DNA from: Mesostigma viride
Lineage: Eukaryota > Streptophyta > Mesostigmatophyceae > Mesostigmatales > Mesostigmataceae
NCBI GenBank assembly: GCA_009746045.1
Contig: RPFO01000255.1
Span: forward strand, 10,001 to 33,488
Length of the DNA: 23,488 nt
Direction of reading: 5' to 3'
Shown in pieces: positions 1 through 10,174 of this stretch. The translations under genes were made by a program, and so were the position numbers. The notes under the pieces were generated by a model that searched no databases, was not told where the DNA came from, and worked only from the letters and a program-made list of their open reading frames with translations. The first letter of the stretch is position 1; each line of letters starts with the position of its first letter.

Positions 1-565
1 ACCCACCCACCCACCCACCCACCCACCCACCCACCCACCCACCCACCCACCCATACACCCACCCACCCACCCACCCACCCACCCACCACCCACCCACCCA
101 GCCACCCACCCACCCACCCACCCACCCACCCACCCCCACCCACCCACCACCCACCCACCACCCACCCACCCACCCACCCACCCACCCACCACCCACCCAC
201 CCACCCACCCACCCACCCACCCACCCACTTACCCACCCACCCATTCACCCACCCACCCACCCAACCAACCAACCAACCAACCAACCAACCAACCAACCAA
301 CCAACCAACCAACCAACCAACCAACCAACAAACAAACAAACCACCCACCCACCCACCCACCCACCCACCCACCCACCCACCACCCACCCACCCACCCACC
401 CACCCACCCACCCACCCACCACCCATCCACCACCCACCCACCCACCACCCACCCACCACCCACCCACCCACCCACCCACCCACCCACCCACCCACCCACC
501 CACCCACCCACCCACCCACCCACCCACCCACCCACCCACCCACCCACCCATCAAACATGCACCTG

Positions 566-655
566 AACGCAGTCACGCAGCCACGCAGCCACGCAGCCAC
601 GCAGCCACGCAGCCACGCAGCCACGCAGCTACACAGCCACACAGCCACACAGTTA
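566..655. repeat. 8-bp minisatellite CAGCCACR, copy 1
   Basis: Head-to-tail 8-bp units alternate CAGCCACG and CAGCCACA directly after the shared junction CCATCAAACATGCACCTGAA. The same block recurs at about 1441-1520 and, expanded, at 2033-2286. Confidence 0.9.
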
Positions 656-950
656 CCCACCACCCACTCGCCGACCTGCCTGCATGGCAAGCAGCCTGCT
701 CACTAGCTGCCCATGCACACTTACCCACCCACCCAACCAACCACTCAGCCAGTAACGTATTCAACCAATTGCATCTGCGTGTTCGGCAACCCATGCGCCC
801 ATACACCTGGCCAGCCACCTAGCCACAGAGCTACCCTGTTGCACCCCCACCACCACCACACCACACCACCCCACCCACCCCACCCACCCCCAACCCAACC
901 ACCCAACCACCCTTGCACCCCCCGCCCCCCCCCACCACCCACCCCCCCAC
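656..950. repeat. Conserved low-copy block of the satellite, copy 1
   Basis: This non-microsatellite block is present again, almost unchanged, at about 1522-1800. It contains GACCTGCCTGCATGGCAAGC and TTGCATCTGCG. Its right-hand part (ACACCTGG, then TAGCCA, then GCTACCCTGTTGC) is also recognisable at 13170-13220, about 12 kb away. It marks the satellite as a dispersed family rather than simple sequence. No coding function is supported. Confidence 0.82.
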
Positions 951-1440
951 ACCACCCCCCACCCTCCTACACACCCACCCACCCACCCACCCACCCACCC
1001 ACCCACCCACCCACCCACCCACCCACCCAGCCCCACCCACCCAACCACCCATGCACCCACCCACCCACCCATACACCCACCCACCCACCCACCCACCCAC
1101 CCACCACCCACCCACCCACCCACCCACCCACCCACCCACCACCCACCCCACCCACCCACCCACCCACCCACCCACCCACCCAGCCCCACCCACCCACCCA
1201 TTCACCCAACCAACTAACCAACCAACCAACCAACCAACCAACCAACCAACCAACCAACCAACCAACCAACCAACCAACCAACAACCAACAAACAAACAAA
1301 CCACCCACCCACCCACCCACCCACCCACCCACCCACCCACCCACCTACCCACCCACCCACCCACCCACCCACCCAACCACCCAACCACCCACCCACCCAC
1401 CCACCCACCCAACCACCCACCCATCAAACATGCACCTGAA

Positions 1441-1521
1441 CGCAGTCACGCAGCCACGCAGCCACGCAGCCACACAGCCACGCAGCCACGCAGCTACACA
1501 GCCACACAGCCACACAGTTAC
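1441..1521. repeat. 8-bp minisatellite CAGCCACR, copy 2
   Basis: Second occurrence of the 8-bp array, in the same position relative to the unit junction at 1421. Confidence 0.88.
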
Positions 1522-1800
1522 CCACCACCCACTCGCCGACCTGCCTGCATGGCAAGCAGCCTGCTCACTAGCTGCCCATGCACACTTACCCACCCAACCA
1601 ACCAACCACTCAGCCAGTAACGTACCCAACCAATTGCATCTGCGCGTTCGGCAACCCATGCGCCCATACACCTGGCCAGCCACCTAGCCACATAGCTACC
1701 CTGTTGCACCCCCACCACCACCACACCACACCACCCCACCCACCCCACCCACCCCCAACCCAACCACCCAACCACCCTTGCACCCCCCACCCCCCACCAC
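1522..1800. repeat. Conserved low-copy block of the satellite, copy 2
   Basis: Near-identical to 656-950, with a few substitutions (for example GTGTTCGG versus GCGTTCGG, and CAGAGC versus CATAGC). It is then followed by (CCACC)-rich sequence and a pure ACCC tract at about 1861-2003. Confidence 0.85.
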
Positions 1801-2018
1801 CACCACCCCCCACCACCCACCCACCACCCACCTACCCACCCACCCACCTACCCACCACCAACCCACCCACCCACCCACCCACCCACCCACCCACCCACCC
1901 ACCCACCCACCCACCCACCCACCCACCCACCCACCCACCCACCCACCCACCCACCCACCCACCCACCCACCCACCCACCCACCCACCCACCCACCCACCC
2001 ACCTACCCACCCACCCAC

Positions 2019-2286
2019 CCATGCACCTGCACGCAGTCACGCAGCCACATAGCCACGCAGCCACCCAGCCACACAGCCTTGCTGCCACGCGGCCACGCAG
2101 CCACACAGCCACGCGGCCACACAGCCACGCAGCCACCCAGCCTTGCAGCCACGCAGCCACGCAGCCACACAGCCACGCAACCACGCAGCCACACAGCCAC
2201 GCAGCCACGCAGCCACGCAGCCACACAGCCACACAGCCACACAGCCACACAGCCACACAGCCACACAGCCACACAGCCACCCAGAT
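2019..2286. repeat. 8-bp minisatellite CAGCCACR, expanded copy 3, ending at the LINE junction
   Basis: The block opens with CATGCACCTGCACGCAGTCA, a variant of the junction at 558 and 1431, so it starts a third unit. About 30 units of CAGCCACG/CAGCCACA follow, with occasional CTTGCAG variants. Unique-looking GC-rich LINE sequence starts abruptly at about 2287. Confidence 0.9.
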
Positions 2287-2301
2287 CGCGGTGTAGATCT
2301 C

Positions 2302-4639
2302 ATGCCACCCTACGAACTGTTCATGCGATCGGTGGAGCTTGGCTCTAAGCTTCTCCCCGAGCAACCCTGCGCCCGACCAGCCCCGCTCTACCTGCGCGAC
2401 GCCCGGGTGGTTGCCGCCCGGCTGGCGCTAGCGCAGGCCCGCCGCCGCGGGGAGGACCTGTACCCGTACCAGGAACGGCTTACTCAAGCATATACTGCCG
2501 CACATGCGGAGGAGGTGGAGGCACTTGCCGCTGAAATCAATCGCCACACGGCCGCCAACCAGCACAAGGCGGTCTGGCGCTCTCTCCACCGTCTCACCGG
2601 ACGGCGGGAAACGCAACGGGCTGACATCCCGGGCACCCCCAGTGAACGCCTTGAGATTTGGTTGAGCTCCCAGGCCAAACTATCGGGGGCCCCTGGCCCG
2701 CCCCCCCCGCTTGACCCCGCTGCAGCTGCACGCCCTGCGGCCAGCCGAGGCGGCCCCATTGAGCCCCTGCAGGCGCCCACCAGCGAGACGGACTACCTGG
2801 CTGGTCCCACCGCTCTGAGTCCGGCCCCCTGGTGGACGGCCCCCACGACGAGTGGACTCCCCAGGAATGGGCTGCTGCCATCTCCACCCTCCGCAATGAT
2901 GCTGCCATGGGAGTGGACAATATTTCACCGGAGGTGGTTAAGATGCCTGAGCTTGAGCCTTTCCTCCGGGGTGTTTGCAACCGGATTCTACGAGATGGCC
3001 TCCCCCCGCCGACGTATTGGAAGACCGCTGTCCGGGTCATGCTCTACAAGGGCAAGGGGTCCGCCGCGGATACCGGCAACTACCGCGGCGTATGCCTCCA
3101 AAGCTGCGTGCTGAAAGTCTTCATGCGTCTCCTGCTGAACCGCATGCGCGCCAGCCTCGATCTACACCTAGGTGAGTCCCAGATGGGCTTCCGTGTTGGT
3201 CGCAATTGTGCTATGGTCACTATTACCGCGCGCCGCCTGATCGAGGAAGCGGGCCGCCTGGCCCCCGGCCTCTTGCCATTGCTATTGATCTTCGTGGATT
3301 ACACCAAGGCATTCGATACGGTTGTATGGGACGCCCTGTGGGTGGTCCTTCAACTGTTCCGTGTCCCATCGTACATCGTTGAGATCATCCGCCAGTTCTA
3401 TGAAGGGTCCCAAGCCCAGGTCCGTACCGCCGACGGCGTCACTCCGGCGTTCCCCCTGCACACCGGGGTGTGGCAGGGCTGTGTGCTCTCCCCATATCTA
3501 TTCATCATTATGGTGGACTATATTATGCGGCGTGCCCGGCCAAGCCCGCTTCGCCCGGGTGGAGGGGCGCCTGCCGGGGATCGAGGTCACGGAGTACGCC
3601 AGCTACGGCAGGGTTGACCCACCCTACCGCCTGAGCGATCTGATCTACGCTGATGACACGACACTCGTGGAAACCCCGGAGTCAGCCCAACTCTGGCTAG
3701 ACAGCTTATCACTGGAAGCGCGGGCGGTGGGGCTTATGATCAGCAAGAAAACGGAGGTCATGGCCATCGGCTTCCCTGCTGGGATAGCGCCACCCACCCT
3801 CCTCTTGCTGGACGGCAGCCCCGTCCCCCCGTCGACTCGCTTCAAGCTCCTTGGCAGCTGGCTTCCCTCCACGGCCGACGACATCAACACCCGCATTGGC
3901 CAGGCCTGGGCGGCCCTCCGCCGCCTCGACAGGTTCTGGACCTGTCGCTACCTGAGTGAGCGACGCAAGCGCATTCTGTTCAAGGCCCTTGTCCTCAGCA
4001 TCCTCCTTTATGGCTGCGAGGCGTGGACCCTGGACCAGGCGCTGAGCCAGCAGCTTGACGGCACCGTCACTAGAATGCTCCGTCATATCGATCCTCGGCG
4101 TCCGCTACCAAGAACGCCGCACCCGGGCCGAGCTCTACTGCGAGCTCCCTCTTGTCACCCATACAATCCGACACCGCTGCCTCCTCTTTGCCGGCCATCT
4201 TGCCCGCACAGACCAGGTGGATACCGATGTGGGCCCTGCCGGGGGGCTTAAGACGGGCCAACCAGGTAGACACCTCCTCCTATGGCAGGGTCCCCTTAAT
4301 TGTCCCATCGCAATTAACCCACTGGCAAACTTGCGCGCGCCGGGCACCGGTGCGGCGCAACCCGGACCTATGTGACACAACTGCTTGAATGCAGGGCTTC
4401 TGGGACTATCCGTACTCCGCGCCCGCATGATTGACAAGGAGAAATGGGCTGCCATCTGCGATAAGCACCTTCCCGAGGGGTATGCTCCTGTTTTCTCCCC
4501 ACGGGCCCCGCGGCCCGTTGCTAGCCAGGGTAGAAGTCCGCAGGTGGAGGTTATTGGTCCTGAGGATAGCCGCTACACTACCGCCTCGTCTGCCATTACA
4601 GTAGAGGACAGCTCGGATGAGGATTACATCCCCATCTAG
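2302..4639 (+). pseudogene. LINE ORF2 reverse transcriptase, interrupted by frameshifts
   Basis: The conceptual reading moves through three frames. Frame 1 from 2302 (MPPYELFMRSVELG) is an Arg/Ala-rich linker. The reading passes to frame 3 near 2825-2840, giving WTPQEW and the start of the RT fold (KGKG, then NYRGVCL). Motif A, FVDYTKAFD, is at about 3292-3318 and motif B, GVWQGCVLSPYLF, at about 3466-3504. It moves back to frame 1 near 3530-3550, where motif C, LIYADDTTLV, has YADD at 3646-3657. LLYGCEAWTL follows near 4008-4038. It enters frame 2 near 4080-4095 (GVRYQERRTRAELYCELP, then HRCLLFAGHLAR). An in-frame TGA at about 4373-4375 interrupts this, but the same frame continues to DEDYIPI and a stop at 4637-4639. 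The catalytic Asp residues of motifs A and C are intact, but at least three shifts and one stop make it a pseudogene, unless some are assembly indels. Confidence 0.88.
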
Positions 4640-4760
4640 AGTGCTTAACGGTTGGGGGATGATGCAGACGATATTTGTTTAAACTTTTGTGTAATTATTT
4701 TTCTAATGAGATTAGCATAGTACTCCGTGGCATGCCTTTGCGCATGACACGCAAGTACTT
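4640..4760 (+). other. LINE 3' untranslated region and tail start
   Basis: After the ORF2 stop comes an AT-richer 120-bp segment containing GATGCAGACGATATTTG and CATAGTACTCCGT, then GCATGACACGCAAGTACTTA. The same landmarks occur in the same order and orientation at 12907-13016. Both copies end in TTAC-type tetranucleotides, which suggests that a short-repeat tail is part of the element, as in several LINE clades. Confidence 0.82.
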
Positions 4761-5269
4761 ACTTACTTACTTACTTACCTACCTACTACCTACCTACCTA
4801 CCTACCTACCTACCTACCTACCTACCTACCTACCTACCTACCTACCTACCTACCTACCTACCTACCTACCTACCTACCTACCTACCTACCTACCTACCTA
4901 CCTACCTGCCTACCTACCTACCTACCTACCTACCTACCTACCTACCTACCTACCTACCTACCTACCTACCTACCTACCTACCTACCTACCTACCTACCTA
5001 CCTACCTACCTACCTACCTACCTACCTACCTACCTACCTACCTACCTACCTACCTACCTACCTACCTACCTACCTACCTACCTACCTACCCATCCACCCA
5101 CCCACCTACCCACCCACCCACCTACCCACCCACCCACCTACCTACGTACCTACCTACCTACCTACCTACCTACCTACCTACCTACCTACCTACCTACCTA
5201 CCTACCTACCTACCTACCTACCTACCTACCTACCTACCTACCTACCTACCTACCTACCTACCTACCTAC
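4757..5269. repeat. (CCTA)n tetranucleotide array, left part
   Basis: It starts as CTTA units continuous with the LINE tail, becomes almost pure CCTA, and has an interruption of CCCA/ACCC variants at about 5090-5143. It ends abruptly at the retrotransposon boundary at 5270 and resumes at 11978, so the two arrays were one before the insertion. The translated Pro-Thr-Tyr-Leu repeat is not a gene. Confidence 0.95.
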
Positions 5270-5752
5270 AGTTAGGAAATGGGAATGAACGACGTGGTAT
5301 ATTGCTTGAGAACACTGTGTGCTGAGAGCAATGAATTGCTTGGTTCATTAGAAAATAGGTTTACCCTTTATCAACGTTCCTCTCACTGGCTGCGCCGCCA
5401 GTGACCGTTGGGTGCAGACCGTTGGCCCGAGGCCGCACGATGACAGGTCGCAGTCTAGTCACTGCATCGTGTGATCACAGATCAATGCACGCTGCAGTAC
5501 GGTCCCTATCTAGGATACTCTAGTACCGTCCAATGACAGGACACTACGTATACTGGGTACTGACATCTGTCACGTACCCCAGTACCCAAAGTACCTATCT
5601 AGGGAAACGTATGCGACTCGACTAGCATTCCTATCTGCATAGCCCACGTGGTATTTATATTCACATACCAACGTAGGTTTACAAGGCTTATTCATACGTT
5701 GTATTCACAATGCCTTTGAGACTTAGTCTACAGCAAAGCATGGAGACTAACT
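5270..5752 (-). repeat. 3' LTR of the Copia-like element (483 bp)
   Basis: Its ends are the 6-bp inverted repeat AGTTAG...CTAACT instead of the usual TG...CA. Relative to the other LTR it has an extra 7 bp (GGGTACT-type duplication near 5549-5560) and TTATTC in place of TGATTC near 5688. It contains an 8-bp stem, TCACTGGC/GCCAGTGA, near 5383-5404. Confidence 0.93.
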
Positions 5753-6126
5753 CCAGTATTGTTTTATTATTTATTTCTTAATGCAGGTCTGCACCCCCAA
5801 CATTATTGTTATTGTTTTTAAGTTGATTAGGGGTACAAAAGAGACATGGCTGGTTGAGCCAGGTTGGTTACAGCTGGCTGTTCTGGCCAGGTGTTATATT
5901 GCACATTAAATAAGGTGTACACAGCTGGCTGGTTTGGCCAGTTATTGGAGCACACATTAAGTAAGTGGATACAAAGCTTGTGTCCTCAAGCTGCAAATGG
6001 ATACAAATCTGACCTAGCCAGCACTCACACCCCACAACGAATGTGTTGAATTTTATGGCGCCCAGCAGCTATCGCTGTGGTAAGGGGGTGTGGTGGTTGT
6101 GTACTGAGCTATGGCCAGTCATTTAT
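5753..6126 (-). other. Non-coding 3' region of the Copia-like element
   Basis: No coding signal is visible. There are two imperfect 57-bp direct repeats (about 5868-5924 and 5926-5982) sharing ACAGCTGGCTG, GGCCAG and CACATTAA.TAAG, with a weaker third match upstream near 5832. The stretch just inside the LTR is A/T-rich on the coding strand rather than a clear polypurine tract. Confidence 0.6.
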
Positions 6127-6683
6127 TCAAACACTGACTCTGATATCATAGGGGTTCATGTTCTGAAAGAGGAGCTGGTACTGTTGGCCAGCAGCATCCC
6201 GCAGCTTCGTTAGAGCGTCTGCTGGGTTTCCTCATCATCCACATGAGTCCAGCTGGAAAGTAGGTGCCTCCTGTTTGAGGATCACCCAATCCAGGTCAGT
6301 GTGGACAGCAGCAGAAACAGATTTCTTGGTTAGAAAACTGATCACAGATAGCTGTCAGTATAGAGATGTGAGATGACATTGCATGTGCTGCCTGCCTGGG
6401 TTTGTAGCCAGGTGAGCATGTGCTGCAGGGAACGAGCATGCAATGCAGCAGACACCACAGCACGACATTCAGCTGAGTTGCTGCTGCCAGGTTTTCTGCG
6501 GTGTAGCCTGCTGTACCAGGAAGTGAGGGACATGTAATCTGACCTGTTGGTGAGAAAAAACAGCCCTGATTCCCGTGCCCCCATCTGATTGATTGTTCTG
6601 CTCTCCATGGAGCTGTCCATGACACTTGGATGTGGATGTCTTCCATCAGATTCAGGCCATGGAGGATGAGGGGGGGCAGTCAT
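6127..6683 (-). pseudogene. Copia RNase H domain, frameshifted from RT
   Basis: The domain is in a different frame (+1) from the RT. The first part (6683-6342, 113 codons) has D23 in VMDSS, E72 in SSNSAECRAV and D110 in LYTDS. These fit the D-E-D catalytic set and the SS-x-EAE-like box of Copia RNase H. A TGA follows LYTDSYL. Beyond it, other frames carry FLTKKSVSAAVHTD and then, at about 6205-6225, PADALTK, the conserved Copia C-terminal box. That frame runs on to a TGA at 6127-6129. So at least two more shifts lie within the last 200 bp. It is either a decayed domain or the result of assembly indels. Confidence 0.78.
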
Positions 6684-9336
6684 TGACCAACTTCCTGATG
6701 TGACTGCATTTTATCTTGACTAGAACATCATGGGTGACCCTGCTGATGACAGCTAAGGGAGCCCCACAGATGGCTGACCACCACCCCAGTTTGCCCTGAA
6801 CAGTGGCACACATGTGTAAGGGGAGGTAGTTGTGCAGCAGATCTAGACAATCTTGGATATATTCTGCAGGAGGAGAGAGAGAGCAGACCCACTGATCTGG
6901 CTGCCTGTGCAGCTGCAACATGATGCCACAGAACTGGATGGGGGTTGTGCTCAATTCCACCTGTTTGCCAATCTCATATGATTCCTGGACCTGCTGAATA
7001 AATGTTTCCACCTCAGCTCTAGGCCCACAAATGAGTTGGTCATCTCCATGCCACACAAAGAACAGCAGTCCAGAGGGGGTGGGTACAACAAAAAAGCATG
7101 GGTCCAGGTCATCATACGTGGCCTTGAGCTTTTTGAATACTTCCTCTGCTGAGTCTCTGAAAATTTTTGGGGCACTGACAAGCCCTTCCACCCCAATGTT
7201 GATGATAAGGTGGGGCTCATCAATGTAAGGTTTCCACACAGCTGGGGTGTCTACCACGTACACCTTCCCTTTCCACACAGATTCAGCCTTTTCTGGGTCC
7301 CCCCTGAGGAAGGCCCTTTTAATATCAGTGGCTTTGCAGACATAGTCTTGGCCTGCATTGAGGTTGTGGAGGAATAGGGAGAGCATGATCCTGAGTGAGG
7401 TTTGTTGCAGCCCAGGTGTGTAGGTTTCCCCTTTTGGCAGTGTGGATGTCCCCTTTAATTCTGTGACACATGGTCTGGCATGGAAGATTGGGGAGCCCAC
7501 TTTTTGTGGTTTTTGTTTGAGAACAAATTTTAATCTGAGCTTTTTGGCTCCCTCTGGCACGTCCCATGAAGGGGTGACAGGAGGTTTGTATTGAGGGTTT
7601 TTGGGGTTGGGCAGGACCCATTCCTGCCTGGCTTGGTGGACAATGGCCATCAGCCACTTGGTAAACCCTTTTTGTGTTTTGCATTCTTGTATGACGTGGG
7701 AGATTTGGTGGGGTGAGTGCATGGCTATGTCCCACTTACCCAGCCCAAAGGCTGAGGGATGGAGGAACTGGCTGTGCACTAACTTGTCCAGATCAGGGAT
7801 CTCCCCTGGTGCATACTGAGTGTTGACTGCCTTGATGACAGCATCCATACCAGGGACAATACTGGAGAGAGGGATTTTAAAGTGGTCCAGAGGAACTGCA
7901 CCCACCCCTGTGACACTGAGCTCATTAGCTGAGATAAGCACCCCAGGATAGGATACAAAAGGTTCCCCCAACAAGGTGTTACCAGAGTACCCCTCCACCA
8001 CCTGGAAGGGTGTCTGAATACCAAGTATAGGGAGCATCACTTGTCCCACTACATCCAGTGAGCTTTGGCCTGAGAAATCCTGCACCCGTGCCCAAAATGA
8101 AGGTGCAATCTCAAGACCAGGGATGGCTTGTGCACTGATCACACTGACCTGTGCCTGAGTGTCTATTGCCAGGGTCCAGGGGTCCTGACTAGTGCACACA
8201 GCTGAGACTTTTGCCAACCCTTCGGCCACAGCAGCTTGTTGCTTATGTGACCTGTGTAATGCTTGCAAGGCGACTGCCAATCTTGACCTCAGAGCGGGAG
8301 GGTTGGCAGACAATTTGGTGCCTTGGGGCTGAGCTAATGCTTCCAACCCAGCTACCTCGTGCCTGGTTAAGCAATCCCCAGGTTGTGAAGTGGGCCTGGC
8401 TTCACTGAGGGTGGAAGGGTTCACAGAGGGTGCTGTGGTGCTGTCAACAGCAGTAATTGGTGGCTCAGGGCTACTGCTGGGCATGCTGGAGTTGCCAGAT
8501 AGAAGTAGTGAGTCCATGCTTAAAGACTCTTCCCCAGGCACGTCTGCCATGGGAGAATAATACTTCTTAATTCTATGACAGCTCACCCTGTGACGCTTCC
8601 CATTGATATTGTGCTTGACCTCCACGGTCTTGCTGTTTTTGGTAAATCCACGGATGGTAACTGGACCTAGCCAAGTTCCAACCTTACCAAAGCTGTTTTC
8701 CTTGTAATAGAGAACTTGATCACCTTTTTGGAATACTGGCCTGGGATGGGTTTTATCTTTTTCTGCCAGTTTTGCTGAGGTTTGTGCACGTGCAGTGTTG
8801 TACAGTGCTATCACCTCTGGGGGATATACACCTGCCTGCAGGCCTGCTGGGATTACTTCACCCCACTTGGCATGCAAGACAGGTCTCATGTTTAGGGTTG
8901 TGCACATTTCATGACACCAGAGTGCCCTGTCACAATAGACCCCTGAAGTAGCATCCTTGGAAGGATTTTTGGCTAGTAGGGTTTTGACAGATCTGATGGT
9001 TCTTTCAATGACCCCCTGACCCTCATGATCTTCCAGCCCAGCAATCTCTATTGCTTCACACCCTTCCAGGTCAGTCAGACAAGAAAATTGTTGATCAAGC
9101 AAAATTCTGTCAACTGGGTAGAATCTGGGTAAAGCAATCATGAGTGCAACACGTAGCTGCCCTGCAGACATGCCAGGTAGGGGTTCCATTACTGTGAACC
9201 TGGACCATGAGTCTTTTAGGATCAGGTAGGGTTGGACATCTTTGTTGATGTGCATCACATCCCCCACTATCATGCCTCTAGTGGTGGAAGGAGTTGCAGT
9301 ATGCCATTTTTGAGGTTTGGGGCTGTTAACTGACAT
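6652..9336 (-). CDS. Copia-like polyprotein: integrase core, retropepsin-like fold and reverse transcriptase
   Basis: This is an open frame of 894 codons. Residues 20-170 are the integrase core, with D26 in IVGDVMH, D81 in ILLDQQF and E111 in GVIERTIRS. The D81-E111 spacing (29 residues between) is shorter than the usual 35. Residues 195-260 form a basic, GDQVLYY-containing C-terminal region like the integrase GKGY/SH3-type tail, followed by a Ser/Pro linker. Residues 385-480 look like a retropepsin: AIDTQAQVSVIS (D392, with Q394 where Gly is expected), a Gly/hydrophobic strand pattern and NTLLGEPF. Residues 590-770 are Copia RT: RLKFVLKQKP, KGETYTPG, motif A CKATDIKRAFLRGD (D671), motif B IGVEGLVSAPKIF and motif C FVWHGDDQLI (D765, D766). 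The frame ends at SSSMA, TGA, before RNase H. The start at 9336 is only the first Met, because the integrase finger is upstream in another frame. Confidence 0.92.
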   Translation of the reverse strand: MSVNSPKPQKWHTATPSTTRGMIVGDVMHINKDVQPYLILKDSWSRFTVMEPLPGMSAGQLRVALMIALPRFYPVDRILLDQQFSCLTDLEGCEAIEIAGLEDHEGQGVIERTIRSVKTLLAKNPSKDATSGVYCDRALWCHEMCTTLNMRPVLHAKWGEVIPAGLQAGVYPPEVIALYNTARAQTSAKLAEKDKTHPRPVFQKGDQVLYYKENSFGKVGTWLGPVTIRGFTKNSKTVEVKHNINGKRHRVSCHRIKKYYSPMADVPGEESLSMDSLLLSGNSSMPSSSPEPPITAVDSTTAPSVNPSTLSEARPTSQPGDCLTRHEVAGLEALAQPQGTKLSANPPALRSRLAVALQALHRSHKQQAAVAEGLAKVSAVCTSQDPWTLAIDTQAQVSVISAQAIPGLEIAPSFWARVQDFSGQSSLDVVGQVMLPILGIQTPFQVVEGYSGNTLLGEPFVSYPGVLISANELSVTGVGAVPLDHFKIPLSSIVPGMDAVIKAVNTQYAPGEIPDLDKLVHSQFLHPSAFGLGKWDIAMHSPHQISHVIQECKTQKGFTKWLMAIVHQARQEWVLPNPKNPQYKPPVTPSWDVPEGAKKLRLKFVLKQKPQKVGSPIFHARPCVTELKGTSTLPKGETYTPGLQQTSLRIMLSLFLHNLNAGQDYVCKATDIKRAFLRGDPEKAESVWKGKVYVVDTPAVWKPYIDEPHLIINIGVEGLVSAPKIFRDSAEEVFKKLKATYDDLDPCFFVVPTPSGLLFFVWHGDDQLICGPRAEVETFIQQVQESYEIGKQVELSTTPIQFCGIMLQLHRQPDQWVCSLSPPAEYIQDCLDLLHNYLPLHMCATVQGKLGWWSAICGAPLAVISRVTHDVLVKIKCSHIRKLVNDCPPSSSMA

Positions 9337-9639
9337 TCTTGACAGTGTTGTCTAGCCAGTTTTACTGCATTCCTGAGTGGTTTTCCCATGCTACTACCCC
9401 CCAGCCGTCTGGCCAGTTCCTCAGCCACTGTTTCATGACCCATGGCTAGGTGCAGCTGATGAGCAAGCTCCTTGATATCAATGGAGTTGTCAACAGTAGG
9501 GGTTAGTGCTTTTATGTAAGGTTCCAGTACAGGGTGTTGGGAGGACAGTAAGGTTGCTGCCTCAAAATCAATTATGCCCTGGCTGCCATCCCCAATGGTA
9601 ATGAGATCATCATCCTCAGAGTAAGCAAGGTGAGAGAAC

Positions 9640-10164
<525 letters not shown>

Positions 10165-10174
10165 TGTATTGATT

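Larger units (their letters stand above)
1..2018. repeat. Higher-order satellite of ACCC/AACC tetranucleotides with interspersed conserved block
   Basis: Most of this stretch is (ACCC)n with variants. (AACC)n blocks lie at about 262-327 and 1207-1282, each followed by a short AAAC run and more ACCC. A junction that starts CCATCAAACATGC occurs at 548 and again at 1421, so the repeat unit is about 873 bp. Part of a preceding unit (1-547) and a shortened following unit (1421-2018, lacking the AACC block) are present. The array is open in several frames because a 4-bp repeat without a stop stays open, so the long Pro/Thr/His and Gly/Trp/Val reading frames are not genes. The minus strand is (GGGT)n, a strong G-quadruplex sequence. 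Confidence 0.93.
2287..4760 (+). mobile_element. 5'-truncated non-LTR (LINE) retrotransposon
   Basis: A GC-rich element body sits between a satellite on the left and a tetranucleotide tail on the right. It carries a reverse transcriptase and the C-terminal region typical of LINE ORF2, but no apurinic endonuclease domain, so it appears 5'-truncated, as is common after target-primed reverse transcription. The 3' end (about 4640-4756) has a second copy at 12907-13016, and parts of its coding region have inverted copies at 13028-13165 and 14061-14223. This shows a multi-copy family. The tail begins CTTACTTACTTAC and runs into a long (CCTA)n array. The clade is not assignable by eye; the C-terminal LLYGCEAWTL box resembles the CR1/Jockey/RTE side of LINEs. 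Confidence 0.9.

Noticed and set aside
229-2348. Long Pro/Thr/His, Gly/Trp/Val and Ala/Val/Leu/Arg/Gly/Cys open frames on both strands
   Set aside because: They are translations of 4-bp and 8-bp repeats without stop codons and are open in several frames on both strands.
4675-5325. 216-codon Pro-Thr-Tyr-Leu frame
   Set aside because: A translation of the (CCTA)n array that also runs into the LTR; there is no independent coding evidence.
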